DNA of 64,000 nucleotides from JAVBWI01 sp036677445 (GTDB taxonomy: Bacteria > Bacillota > Clostridia > Christensenellales > CAG-138), in NCBI GenBank assembly GCA_036677445.1, contig JAVBWI010000019.1:62001-126000 (forward strand), written 5' to 3'. This document shows, one piece after another, positions 35,440 through 43,932 of this stretch (the first letter of the stretch is position 1; every line of letters begins with the position of its first letter). The position numbers were made by a program, and so were the translations under genes. Under the pieces are notes generated by a model. The model searched no databases, was not told where the DNA came from, and was given only the letters and a program-made list of their open reading frames with translations.

Positions 35440-36093
35440 ATGAAAACTAAATTTGTAACTACTATTATTTTAATAGGCTGCATAAGCAGCATGCTGATAT
35501 CCTGTAATAATCCAGCAAATAAAACATTGGAAGAAACTTTGAACATTCCTTCTGATAAAGCTTTAGAGATTGAAAAGCATTTTTCTGATCGGGAAATCGG
35601 TGTTACAGCTATTAATCCATCAGAAAATTCTATTGTGAAAGAATTAGATCAAGCATTTGAAGCATATGATATTACTTCGGATGACGCCAAGCAATATTTG
35701 CTTATTGTAAGAACGGAAGATAAAAGCTACTGTGCGATCCTTGGCGAGAATCTCGAAATAATAGATGGAGCTATAGACAATACAATGTTTCCGATAAATG
35801 AGATGATAGAAGAAACCTTGAATATTCCTGCCGATAAAGCTTTAGGAATTGAAGCACATTTCTCTGATCGAGAAATCAATATAGTTGCTATTAATCCTTC
35901 AAAAAATCCTATTGCCGAAGAATTAGATCAAGCGTTTGAAGCGTATGATATAACTTCAGATGACGCCAAGCAATATTTGCTTATTGTAAGAATGGAAGAT
36001 AAAAGCTACTGTGCGATTCTTGACGAGAATCTCGAAATAATAGATGGAGCTATAGACAATACAATGTTTCCGAGTTCGTCAACGTTGTTTTGA
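35440..36093 (+). CDS. Lipoprotein made of two tandem 89-residue repeats
   Basis: 217 residues. A lipoprotein signal peptide with lipobox LISC (Cys22) anchors the protein to the membrane. The rest is two nearly identical repeats (from LEETLNIPSDKAL and IEETLNIPADKAL, each ending GAIDNTMFP), also very similar at the DNA level, which shows recent internal duplication. The repeat family is not known to me. Strong AT bias as in its neighbours. Confidence 0.7.
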   Translation: MKTKFVTTIILIGCISSMLISCNNPANKTLEETLNIPSDKALEIEKHFSDREIGVTAINPSENSIVKELDQAFEAYDITSDDAKQYLLIVRTEDKSYCAILGENLEIIDGAIDNTMFPINEMIEETLNIPADKALGIEAHFSDREINIVAINPSKNPIAEELDQAFEAYDITSDDAKQYLLIVRMEDKSYCAILDENLEIIDGAIDNTMFPSSSTLF

Positions 36094-36660
36094 AAAAGAA
36101 ACGCGCATGGATAATCATTTTGTTCTGTGAATACCTTCCATTTGCATATTGATGTACACGAATGCTTTCAGATCTCGCGGAGCCTGGGAATAGTATGCCG
36201 GTATGAAGGTTTGGGTTAGGAGGTAATGTTCCTATCGGAGAAAAAACGACATGATGTGTTCGGAAGGATGTAACATAATATACAATTCAGATATGGCTTA
36301 ATAAAACGAGCATATGCTGATAGAGTTTCGGTAATTAATACCAAATACCATGAAAAATTGATAGTTTAAGCTACTGCCTCATGAAAAAGCATGATTTGGG
36401 CGGTCTTGGTTTACTTTGCCTTTTTCGGGATCAGCGCAGCCTTGGGAACAATAAATGTTTGATTTATTAAGCAAATCAGATACCCAGCACGGCGTAAGGC
36501 AGGCCGAAAAAAGGCAACGCTTGCATAGACAATACAGCGCAGTGCTGCTCATTATCAGAATATTTTGATTATTATGCATACGCAATATTAAACGCTATAA
36601 GCGGAATCTCCGCTTGTGGCGTTTTTGATATATGCGTCGCTTTTCAGCGCGCCCGCGCGC
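36094..36660. other. Intergenic region, AT-rich, no gene seen
   Basis: More than 500 bases without a convincing reading frame; a 68-codon minus-strand frame at 36379-36585 lacks a ribosome site. The only clear structure is the terminator at 36591-36626. It may hold the decayed remains of the genes that usually stand here in related ICEs. Confidence 0.4.
36591..36626 (+). terminator. Rho-independent terminator
   Basis: Inner stem AGCGGA/TCCGCT (36600-36605, 36609-36614), outer stem AACGC/GCGTT (36591-36595, 36619-36623), followed by a T-run to 36626. Confidence 0.7.
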
Positions 36661-36707
36661 CTCCGTTTCTTCTTGATTTCACCGCAAAAATCAAGAAATT
36701 TACGGAG
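36661..36707 (+). promoter_or_regulatory. Hairpin that covers a ribosome binding site
   Basis: CTCCGT (36661-36666) pairs with ACGGAG (36702-36707) and TTCTTGATTT (36670-36679) pairs with AAATCAAGAA (36688-36697). The right arm of the outer stem is part of the Shine-Dalgarno sequence ACGGAGG of the gene at 36716, so the folded leader would hide it. Confidence 0.55.
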
Positions 36708-36715
36708 GTTACCCG

Positions 36716-37141
36716 ATGAAAATAATCAATCTGAGGGACTTCTATGCGTCCCTTTATGCCCATGACTGCATTTGCGAAGTGCCGGATGAGGTTGTGGAGC
36801 TATTGATTCATTTCAAGAGCCGTGAGCAATCGCAGATACGCCAAAGATATAAGCATAGGGCGCATTACTCGCTTGACTGCGATGACGGCATCGAGAATGA
36901 CACCCTGTTCTTTGCGCCGTCCGCGCAGGAGGTTTACGAACGCAAGGCGGAGCGTATTGCGCTCTACCTTGCCATGCAAAGCCTGACGGACAAGCAGCTG
37001 CGGCGTCTGTATGCTTCCTTTTTCCTCGACATGAGCTATGCCAGAATAGCGCGGCTTGAACGCGTTGACGAAAGCACCGTGCGCAAGTCCATCAACGGCG
37101 CTTTGGTACGCTTATCAAAAATTATCGACTTTTTGGACTGA
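36716..37141 (+). CDS. Sigma-70 region 4-like regulator of the ICE
   Basis: 141 residues. The C-terminal third is a sigma region 4 helix-turn-helix (LTDKQLRRLYASFFLDMSYARIARLERVDESTVRKSINGAL). The N-terminal part (RQRYKHRAHYSLD) resembles the small sigma-like regulators that precede excisionase genes in Tn916-like and clostridial ICEs. It probably controls excision or transfer genes. Its ribosome site lies in the right arm of a hairpin. Confidence 0.75.
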   Translation: MKIINLRDFYASLYAHDCICEVPDEVVELLIHFKSREQSQIRQRYKHRAHYSLDCDDGIENDTLFFAPSAQEVYERKAERIALYLAMQSLTDKQLRRLYASFFLDMSYARIARLERVDESTVRKSINGALVRLSKIIDFLD

Positions 37142-37608
37142 GCCATACCCTGATTTGCCTCTTTTCAGGCATGGCTGTTAGAGGAAGCGAGTTCCTCGCC
37201 GTTCCTTGAAAACTGAATATCCATCGGCTTAGATACGTTAGCCATACGGTAAGCGATACGGCATATGCGCCAAGACTGCCTGCGGGACAAGCCCCGTCAA
37301 AACGATGGCATCAAAGGTACGAGCGAAAACATCCCTGCCGTAAGCCTCCCATAGCAAGGAGGATGCAATGACCCGTATGGTGGATAATGATACTTCTGCA
37401 TAGTTGAGGTTAAGTCCCAAAGTGCAGCCCGGGCGTTGCCGGGGTGGTGAGATTCCAATGTTGATCGTTTGCGCGATCAGTCTGAGCGGGTGCCCTTGCA
37501 CATCGGGATGTTGTGTCAAATAGATGTGCGTAAATATACAGGAAGAAACGGAATGGCGGCGGTCAAAGGCTGAATATGCAGAACCAATTATGACCGCCGC
37601 CTATTTCT
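37142..37608 (+). other. Long structured leader region before the excisionase, with a short peptide frame
   Basis: About 470 bases with no long gene. Hairpins include CCCGG/CCGGG near 37429-37445, TGATCG/CGATCA near 37463-37480 and GTGC/GCAC near 37490-37501. A short frame at 37368-37403 (listed apart) has a strong ribosome site. The minus strand has a 93-codon open frame (37238-37519); I read it as a by-product of a conserved RNA or DNA element. The region may be a regulatory RNA for int/xis expression. Confidence 0.4.
37368..37403 (+). CDS. Possible leader peptide MTRMVDNDTSA
   Basis: Eleven codons, AAGGAGG at 37356-37362 and five bases of spacing. Such a perfect site before so short a frame suggests a translated leader that controls downstream structure. 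Its sequence has no run of one amino acid. Confidence 0.4.
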   Translation: MTRMVDNDTSA

Positions 37609-37641
37609 TTGCCAAAAATCCGAGCGAAAGAGGTGCTAAAG

Positions 37642-37848
37642 ATGGAATCAAAGTTTACAGCATTCAGCGAACTGCCTGTCATTTTGAATGCGACTGATGT
37701 TGCCAGCATTCTTGGGGTATCTCGCGCTTTTGCCTATAACCTTTTTCACGCCGATGATTTTCCCGTAATCGTCATTGGTAGCAGACGCCTTGTAAATAAG
37801 GATAGTTTCATTCATTGGCTTAACCAGAAAGAAAGCGCGGAGGGTTAA
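37642..37848 (+). CDS. xis: Excisionase-like helix-turn-helix protein
   Basis: 68 residues, a MerR-type winged helix-turn-helix (LNATDVASILGVSRAFAYNL, then FPVIVIGSRRLVNKDSFIHWL), typical of the excisionase family of tyrosine-recombinase elements. It directs the integrase towards excision. AGAGGTG lies before ATG 37642. The integrase gene follows four bases after the stop. Confidence 0.85.
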   Translation: MESKFTAFSELPVILNATDVASILGVSRAFAYNLFHADDFPVIVIGSRRLVNKDSFIHWLNQKESAEG

Positions 37849-37852
37849 AGCT

Positions 37853-39019
37853 ATGGCGAAAAGCAAAAAACGGGCTGATGGCCTATACCAAAAAAACATT
37901 GTCATTGGCAGAAACGCCGATGGATCATATAAACGCAAAACCGTTTACGGAAAAACGCTAAAGGAGCTGGAGGAACGAATTGCAGAAATTAAGAGCCAAC
38001 TTAAAATGGGCATTCGCATTTATGACGATTCAACCTTTCGGGAGTTATCCGAAGTTTGGATTAACAACTACCGTCCAACGATGAACACAACATGGGCATA
38101 CCAGCAGGAACGCTTACTCAATCTCCACATCCTGCCGTATATCGGTGATGTAATGGTCAAAAAGCTGACGAAGTTTGACATGCAAAGCCGCATCAATACA
38201 ATGCGTGAGGAAGGCTATGCAACAAGCACCATGAAAAAGGTGCGCAATATTTCTGCGCAGATACTTGAAGTGGCGATGGACAAGAAAATCGTGTTTGAAA
38301 ACCCTTTTAAGAAGATTGCTGTTGCTGAACTCGCACCTAATGCTCGCCGCGCACTGTCGGAACAGGAAATCGATCTGATTACGAGAACATGGTCAGGGCA
38401 TAAAATGGGTTATGCCGCTATGACGATGCTCTATTGCGGGTTAAGGCGCGGCGAAGTGTTGGCCTTGGATTGGAGTGATATTGATCTATCAAACAAGATC
38501 ATTAAAGTCACCAAGTCCGTAGCATACCTTTCTAATCAGCCCATTATGAAAGGGCCAAAGTCTATGGCGGGTATTCGTAATGTGCCTATTCCCGACTTTC
38601 TAGTTGAAATATTCAAAAGTCTCGTAAAAAGCAACCCCACATTTTTGACCAGCACGCAAGGGGAGCGAATGTCCGATATAGCCTATCGCAGAGCATGGGC
38701 TAGCTATGAATATTACTTGAACAAAAAAGCGGGAGGATGCGGAGCTGTCGGCGGCAAAGGGAAAGTAATCGTTATTGATCATATCACAGCTCACATGTTG
38801 CGACATACATACGCTTCTCTACTATATGATGCTGGTGTAGATATAAAGTCCGCGCAACGATTTCTAGGACATAGCGATATAGAAACCACTTTGGAGATTT
38901 ATACGCATTTGACGAAGCATAAGGAGGATGAAGCCGTTCATTCCATCAATAAGCACTTTGAAGAACGGTTTATCAGTAAAAAACAGAAGCAGCGTGACAA
39001 AGACGATAGAGAAAGATAA
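37853..39019 (+). CDS. int: Tyrosine recombinase (ICE integrase, Tn916 type)
   Basis: 388 residues. An N-terminal AP2-like arm-binding domain (KRADGLYQKNIVIGRNADGS), a SAM-like core-binding domain (about 60-150) and a catalytic domain with the first Arg in YCGLRRGE near residue 198, the HxxR box HMLRHTYASLL near 317-327, and the second His and nucleophile Tyr in GHSDIETTLEIYTHL near 340-350. All catalytic residues are present, so the enzyme should be active. As the last gene of the element it marks the right end. Confidence 0.92.
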   Translation: MAKSKKRADGLYQKNIVIGRNADGSYKRKTVYGKTLKELEERIAEIKSQLKMGIRIYDDSTFRELSEVWINNYRPTMNTTWAYQQERLLNLHILPYIGDVMVKKLTKFDMQSRINTMREEGYATSTMKKVRNISAQILEVAMDKKIVFENPFKKIAVAELAPNARRALSEQEIDLITRTWSGHKMGYAAMTMLYCGLRRGEVLALDWSDIDLSNKIIKVTKSVAYLSNQPIMKGPKSMAGIRNVPIPDFLVEIFKSLVKSNPTFLTSTQGERMSDIAYRRAWASYEYYLNKKAGGCGAVGGKGKVIVIDHITAHMLRHTYASLLYDAGVDIKSAQRFLGHSDIETTLEIYTHLTKHKEDEAVHSINKHFEERFISKKQKQRDKDDRER

Positions 39020-39476
39020 CGGCATGAGTTGCTGTCTGAGCGAAAAGTGCCTAATGATGATAGCCTGCTATCCGTTCTGCTATTTAGGTCATACGCCGCA
39101 GAACTATGTGGTGATGGCGTCCCACAAAGGTTATTAAGTCCAAGACACCATGCTTCATTTCGCTTGGATAATGACTTTCATTATGGTATTATGATGCAAA
39201 ATGGGTAAGTATCAACAATTTGCATAGCGGGTCTACCAATAGAAGTGGACCTGTCAAAACGTAAAGGCAGAATAAATATGCTTTGGGACGGAATACCAAG
39301 GCTTCGACACTGTATGACATCATAAAAAGGCATGAGGATGCCTTGCAGCTTACACGCTTCCCGAATCATGGATGCTTTGTAACGTGAAAAAAGAATCATG
39401 CGTGTAGAGGTTGTGTGGCGGGTCGGCATTGACCGTTCCTTTGGTTTAGATATTTCAAAGGAAAAGAATTCATCCC
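39020..39476. other. Non-coding region right of the integrase, probable attachment end
   Basis: No gene supported. A 115-codon minus-strand frame (39181-39528) lacks a ribosome site and family resemblance. The right attachment site of the ICE should lie here; no matching left repeat was found by eye. Confidence 0.35.
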
Positions 39477-39913
39477 ATGACAAATCATCCATATTGCCGT
39501 GGCTTTGGACTTGGTTATGAAGAAGCACAAGCTCTTATGCAAATCGCTCAAAAGCCCGCTCTGTATCCTAGGATCGAGCGGGATGAAGCGATTATTTATT
39601 GACTATCAGGCATTTGAGCTTTACGGATACACAGGCCGTTCTTTCCGGCATGGACATGGCTGTTCCTGGAAAGGAGCAAGGTTGCTGATGAAAAAACAGC
39701 GCAACACTCCTGCATCAAAGATTTTCTCAATGGGTTTGACGCCAACCGCTTCCCTTGAAGGATTATGAAGCGGAAGAATGCCTTGGTTACAGCGAGTGGA
39801 ACGAAATGCTGCTTATACGGAATCGCGGAACCGGAGCATATGCAGTTGCCAAGGGCTATGATATGCAGTTGACCGGCGAACGCAGCGAGGGCCATTTACT
39901 GCGCCAGCCATAG
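39477..39913 (+). pseudogene. Frameshifted remnant of an ICE-type accessory gene
   Basis: Three frames carry pieces of what looks like one protein: a start with MTNHPYCRGFGLGYEEAQAL (39477-39602, then a stop), a middle part with HSCIKDFLNGFDANRFP (about 39650-39755), and a C-terminal part LKDYEAEECLGYSEWNEMLL to a stop at 39911-39913. The last two join by a one-base frameshift at about 39755. The family resembles accessory proteins of clostridial ICEs, without a known function to me. It lies outside the integrase, so it may be a relic of an earlier element. Confidence 0.5.
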
Positions 39914-40066
39914 CATTTCGCTCAAATGGGCTTTTTTCGATATTCTATAATTGAGTTTAGATTTGTACCCCAGTCTACAGCAGGTTCCCCTTCTGCAACT
40001 TTACGCAAAAATGCATCCTACTGTATCTGATAGGATAAGGCCATCAAAACAAGGAGGGTATTCAAA

Positions 40067-40975
40067 GTGAAACAATCTCTTTCGCTGATAATTGCCGCCG
40101 TGTTGATGGTGGCCATGGCGGCGTGCACAGCCCCGGCTTCCGTACCTGAAATTACACCCGAACCTACCGCGGCTTTGCCGGAAGGGCTTTCCGGATATCC
40201 TTTTGAACTGGCGGACACCACCTACGCGCTGTGGTGCGCTGTCCGCAGCCAGCTAAGTGACGGAGGCGCGGAATACGAGATTCGGGTGCTCCAAATCGGC
40301 AACAAGGCGCCGATCCAGTTTTCGATGGGCAGCAATGGGAAACTCAATCCAAAGAGCTGCCTTGACATGCGTCTCATCATGCCGGATGGAAGCACTGTGA
40401 GCACGACCGGCATTTCCTTTTTCGCCACGGATGAGGCCGCAGGCTACAGCGCGGCCACAGGCTTTACCTTCCGTCTCGCGAGCGGGCAGGCGCTGCCGGA
40501 TAAGGCGCTGATGTACCGCTCGGACATAGATGCTCAGATCGAGGTGGATCTAAGCAACCTGATCATCGTGGATGCCGCGGTGGAAACAGCCGCCGCGCAG
40601 GAACAACCTGCCGAGGAGCCTGCCATCGAATCCGCTGCCGCGCCTGTTATTCCCGAGGAACTTGTGGGCGCATGGACGGGTACCGGCGAGCCTGTGGGCG
40701 GCGGCAGCGCCATATCGCTGGACGTATTGGTCAACGCGGATGGAACCGGCAGCTATACATTTGAGCAAGCGGGCTATATAGAAAGCTATCCTTTTACTCT
40801 CACCAACGAAACAGAAAGCTTTTGCGTGGATATCCCCGCCGACAACCGGCTTGGCATATCGGCCTGTGAAGGAACTTACTTATATGCGGATAATGCACTG
40901 ACGCTGCACATCACTACAACGTTTGCATCCGGCCGCCAATTTGAATATACGGCGAGCTGCACAAAGGCAGACTGA
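40067..40975 (+). CDS. Lipoprotein of unknown function
   Basis: 302 residues from a GTG start with AAGGAGGG upstream. Signal peptide with lipobox MAAC, a Pro/Thr-rich linker, a beta-rich domain (about 45-170), an Ala/Glu/Pro linker (190-215) and a second beta-rich domain beginning LVGAWTGTGEPVGGGSAISL, which resembles lipocalin-like exported domains. It is the first gene of the GC-richer host-like region after the ICE and the first of three lipoproteins in the cluster that follows. Confidence 0.7.
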   Translation: MKQSLSLIIAAVLMVAMAACTAPASVPEITPEPTAALPEGLSGYPFELADTTYALWCAVRSQLSDGGAEYEIRVLQIGNKAPIQFSMGSNGKLNPKSCLDMRLIMPDGSTVSTTGISFFATDEAAGYSAATGFTFRLASGQALPDKALMYRSDIDAQIEVDLSNLIIVDAAVETAAAQEQPAEEPAIESAAAPVIPEELVGAWTGTGEPVGGGSAISLDVLVNADGTGSYTFEQAGYIESYPFTLTNETESFCVDIPADNRLGISACEGTYLYADNALTLHITTTFASGRQFEYTASCTKAD

Positions 40976-41093
40976 CCAAAGGATTGCACCCAAGATTAAG
41001 ATATGATGAGGCAGACATATATCTTGATGCGATGAAAAGCAGGCCGCAACAGAATGTGCGAGTCCGGTGAAAACCTGTGGAAGGATGGCGGCT

Positions 41094-42281
41094 ATGACAA
41101 GGGATACCAAAGCGCTGCTAAAGGAGAATATCGAACTGTTTCATGAGGCGCTACAGGATTTTGAGGCCTACAGCTTTTGTGCGGATGTGCGAAGCCGCAT
41201 GGACGCGCGGGGGCTCTCCTCCTCTGCGCTGGGGGAACGAATGCTGGTCAGTCATACCATCGTGGACAGGTGGCGGCAGGGCAAGGCAAGGCCAAACGGC
41301 AAGGAGCGCATGAAGAAGTTGGGCATGGCGCTGGGTATGGACGCGGAGGAGTTAGACGCGTTCCTCTACCGCAACGGCTACCCCAAGCTATATGCGAAGA
41401 ACCCGCTAGACAGCGCCGCTAAGCTGCTGCTGTTAAATAGCGCCGGCCGGGCGGACGTGGTGGATATGTACCGGGAGCTGATTGGGCGGCTGGGTCTTAC
41501 GGACTACGCACCGCCCACGGAAGCACAGCCGCTTAAAACAAGCGTTTTGAGCGCGGAGCTTATGGAAGCGGCACGGCAGGGGCAGGTCAGCGGCTGGTTC
41601 CGTGCCCACGAAAAGAATTTTACCGGCGACGCAAAGAAGCTTTTGCCGGATATGCGCATCATCCGTTACCTGCTACTGTATCTGGGCGAATCCACCGTCA
41701 ACGAAATGGCGGTTACGGGCGAGCTGCCGGTAACGCTAAAAAACATCTTATACCCTCTTATTGGCGGCAGGGCCGTGCATGTGCGGGGACTTAGGGAAAA
41801 GCTCATCGCCTTTGGCCTGTATTGTAACATGACCGAGGATGAGATCGACGTACTGCTCGCCTATGCCAAGCTGCGTCCCATCTCCGAGCCAATCTCCCGC
41901 GCTGACCTGGCCGTGCTTTCGGTGTTGCGCGAGGCCCATGAGCGTTACCCATTCTATGAATATGAGAATGTAAAGCGTATCGTAGAGCAGCTCTCAGCAT
42001 CCAAGGAATTATATGATAGGACCTTACTGCCGGAATATGAGGCACGGCTGCAAAACGCCGGGCAACGGACCGCCTATTATGAAAAAGCCGTACGCACAGA
42101 GGACGAGCGGCTATTTGAAGAGTGTTATACTTCTTATTCCGACAGGGGCGTAATGGATTATATGCGGGATGTGCTCGCACTCCTGTGCGAGGAAGAACTG
42201 TTGGACAAAGCCGAGGCAATGTCCCTCCTTGAGTTGATACAGCGCACGGAGGCGGGCATATCCATATGGAGTATGAAGTGA
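41094..42281 (+). CDS. XRE-type helix-turn-helix regulator with a helical C-terminal domain
   Basis: 395 residues. Residues 30-80 form an XRE/Cro helix-turn-helix (SALGERMLVSHTIVDRWRQG). The remaining 300 residues are helical without a known enzyme motif and may be a sensor. GGAAGG at 41079-41084 supports ATG 41094; GTG 41067 is less likely. It begins a run of more than ten co-oriented genes and is the obvious candidate for their regulator. The next gene starts 19 bases after the stop. Confidence 0.7.
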   Translation: MTRDTKALLKENIELFHEALQDFEAYSFCADVRSRMDARGLSSSALGERMLVSHTIVDRWRQGKARPNGKERMKKLGMALGMDAEELDAFLYRNGYPKLYAKNPLDSAAKLLLLNSAGRADVVDMYRELIGRLGLTDYAPPTEAQPLKTSVLSAELMEAARQGQVSGWFRAHEKNFTGDAKKLLPDMRIIRYLLLYLGESTVNEMAVTGELPVTLKNILYPLIGGRAVHVRGLREKLIAFGLYCNMTEDEIDVLLAYAKLRPISEPISRADLAVLSVLREAHERYPFYEYENVKRIVEQLSASKELYDRTLLPEYEARLQNAGQRTAYYEKAVRTEDERLFEECYTSYSDRGVMDYMRDVLALLCEEELLDKAEAMSLLELIQRTEAGISIWSMK

Positions 42282-42300
42282 TACGGGAAGGAGAAAGCAT

Positions 42301-43794
42301 ATGGAACTGACCAAGGCAGCCGAAGCTTGTATTTCGCAGGCGCATATGCAGCGCATGAGCGCGGGTATTCACGAGAATCTGTGCGTTGAGCATGTTTTCT
42401 TTGGCCTTCTGGCGATGGCGCGATACCTGGACCCGCCCTGCAACAAGCCCGAATATGTGGAGGAGGGCAAGGCAGTACGCGCAATACTCGCGCCAAAGGT
42501 GCGCAGCATCGAGAGTGCCTCGTGGCAGCTTAGAAAGGATGCCAGAGATCCGAACTCGGGCTATGTGGACGCCTCCGCTGTCATCGGCCGCGCTGCCGAG
42601 ATGGCTGAAAACGCGGGCAGTGATCTGAGCGCGGCGATCCTTGCCAAGGCCGTACTGGAAAGCGCCACGCCTGCCATACTGGCCGTATGCGGGGTGCTCG
42701 ACCCGGAATGCGCGCGGGAGGATGCAAAGTATCAGACGGCCAAGCCGGAGAATGCCAAGCCTCGACTTGACCAGGAGCCGCAACAGCAGCCCGAGCAGAA
42801 GCCCAAGGAGGACAATGGCCCCATCGCCTCCCAGCTTGGCGCGCTGCTGGCGCTGCTGGCAGCGGTGGAAGACGAACAACACAACACCCTCAAGCAGGGT
42901 GCAAACAGGCAGAAGGGGCCTAAAATCAAGCGGCGTACCAAGCTCGGTCTCTTTACCTATCGTGGCGGCATGGTCGCGGCATTCCTGCAGTATTTCCTGT
43001 TCGGTATCCTCATTCCATTTGCCGTGCTGTTTGCTCTGGAATATTTCACAGGGGCAGTAACCGCAGCAGCCACGCCTTTCGCAGGATTTTTAGTGAACGC
43101 CTTCATCGTGCTGTGGATGTTCTACCTTGCAAGAGGCGCGAACAAGCTGATGGGGCTGATTGGCAAGGCGTTCGGGCATTTTCTGGATCTTGTATCGAAC
43201 TGCTTGCTGCTGCTGGCCCTTTCTGAAGCCGCGAAGCTTGCGTATATGCTCCCCGGAACGCCCGTATGGATGCGCATTGTGGTATGCGTGGGTTCGCTAC
43301 TGATCTTGCTGATCGGCGCGGCGCTCTATCGTCACCTGACGGATCAGGGCGACGTCACCAAAACGAAGATCATGTTCCAAAACGTGGAGGGTACGCCCAG
43401 CATGATCTTTTTCCGCTTCCTGACAAAGGAATTATTATTCCCTCTCGCCGTGTTCAGCGTGTTTTGGATATTCCGCATCGCCTTGCCGCCGTGGGCTGAG
43501 AAGGTTTTCTATATATACGCTTTCTTCTGGGTATGGAACGTAATCATGACTATGTGGAACTGTTGGGCACTCAGGTACAAAAGCTCCCACAGACGCCATC
43601 GCGGGCAGATTCTGGTACGGTTTTTAGGCTCGCAGCACATTTTTCTGCTGCTGCCGGGGCTCGCGCTGTATCTCCACTGGCTCTTTCAATGGTTCCCCAT
43701 GCGCACGTGGGTGATCGTGCTGTACGGTATCTACGGGCTGTTTTGGTTGATTATGAGCATTGCGAATCTCAAGCAGATCAAGGAGGATTGCTGA
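42301..43794 (+). CDS. Polytopic membrane protein with an N-terminal Clp-N domain
   Basis: 497 residues. The first 135 residues look like the Clp N-terminal domain (two copies of the four-helix repeat; ENLCVEHVFFGLLAMARYL, later LSAAILAKAVLESATPAIL), which normally recruits substrates or adaptors to ClpA/ClpC. An acidic, Gln/Pro-rich linker follows (140-205), then about eight membrane helices from residue 220 onwards. There is no AAA+ domain. A Clp-N domain on a membrane protein is unusual. In the same cluster a second Clp-N domain begins the AAA-protease fusion at 56863, so this protein may place that protease, or its substrates, at the membrane. Confidence 0.7.
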   Translation: MELTKAAEACISQAHMQRMSAGIHENLCVEHVFFGLLAMARYLDPPCNKPEYVEEGKAVRAILAPKVRSIESASWQLRKDARDPNSGYVDASAVIGRAAEMAENAGSDLSAAILAKAVLESATPAILAVCGVLDPECAREDAKYQTAKPENAKPRLDQEPQQQPEQKPKEDNGPIASQLGALLALLAAVEDEQHNTLKQGANRQKGPKIKRRTKLGLFTYRGGMVAAFLQYFLFGILIPFAVLFALEYFTGAVTAAATPFAGFLVNAFIVLWMFYLARGANKLMGLIGKAFGHFLDLVSNCLLLLALSEAAKLAYMLPGTPVWMRIVVCVGSLLILLIGAALYRHLTDQGDVTKTKIMFQNVEGTPSMIFFRFLTKELLFPLAVFSVFWIFRIALPPWAEKVFYIYAFFWVWNVIMTMWNCWALRYKSSHRRHRGQILVRFLGSQHIFLLLPGLALYLHWLFQWFPMRTWVIVLYGIYGLFWLIMSIANLKQIKEDC

Positions 43795-43932
43795 TTAATG
43801 GAAAGATCGAGCCACGGCAACAGCTAACCCGCAGAATGCTTTATCCCGCAAAAGGAAGTTGAGTAGAACCGTCGATAAACCTATATTTGGCTTATGCAAG
43901 TAAATCAAGCAATTGGAAAAGGGGTTCTTTCA

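Larger units (their letters stand above)
7763..39019 (+). mobile_element. Integrative conjugative element (conjugative core to integrase); exact ends not found
   Basis: The stretch carries a full conjugation set in the usual order of clostridial ICEs: methylase/helicase, toprim protein, MobC, MobP-type relaxase, PcfB-like protein, ArdC-like protein, VirD4, pilin-like protein, VirB6, PrgI (VirB3), VirB4, NlpC/P60 hydrolase, sigma-like regulator, excisionase and tyrosine integrase. The true ends probably lie outside these coordinates: the left one in 317-7,762 (the defence block may be inside) and the right one after the integrase. I could not find matching att repeats by eye. The topoisomerase and replication or partition genes often found in such elements are absent, so the element may have lost genes between 32,100 and 36,700, where AT-rich cargo now lies. 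Confidence 0.85.

Noticed and set aside
37463..37501. tRNA or known riboswitch in the leader before xis
   Set aside because: Hairpins are present but no cloverleaf, anticodon arm or aptamer consensus that I recognise.
39181..39528. 115-codon minus-strand frame right of the integrase
   Set aside because: No ribosome site or domain; overlaps the decayed + strand gene.
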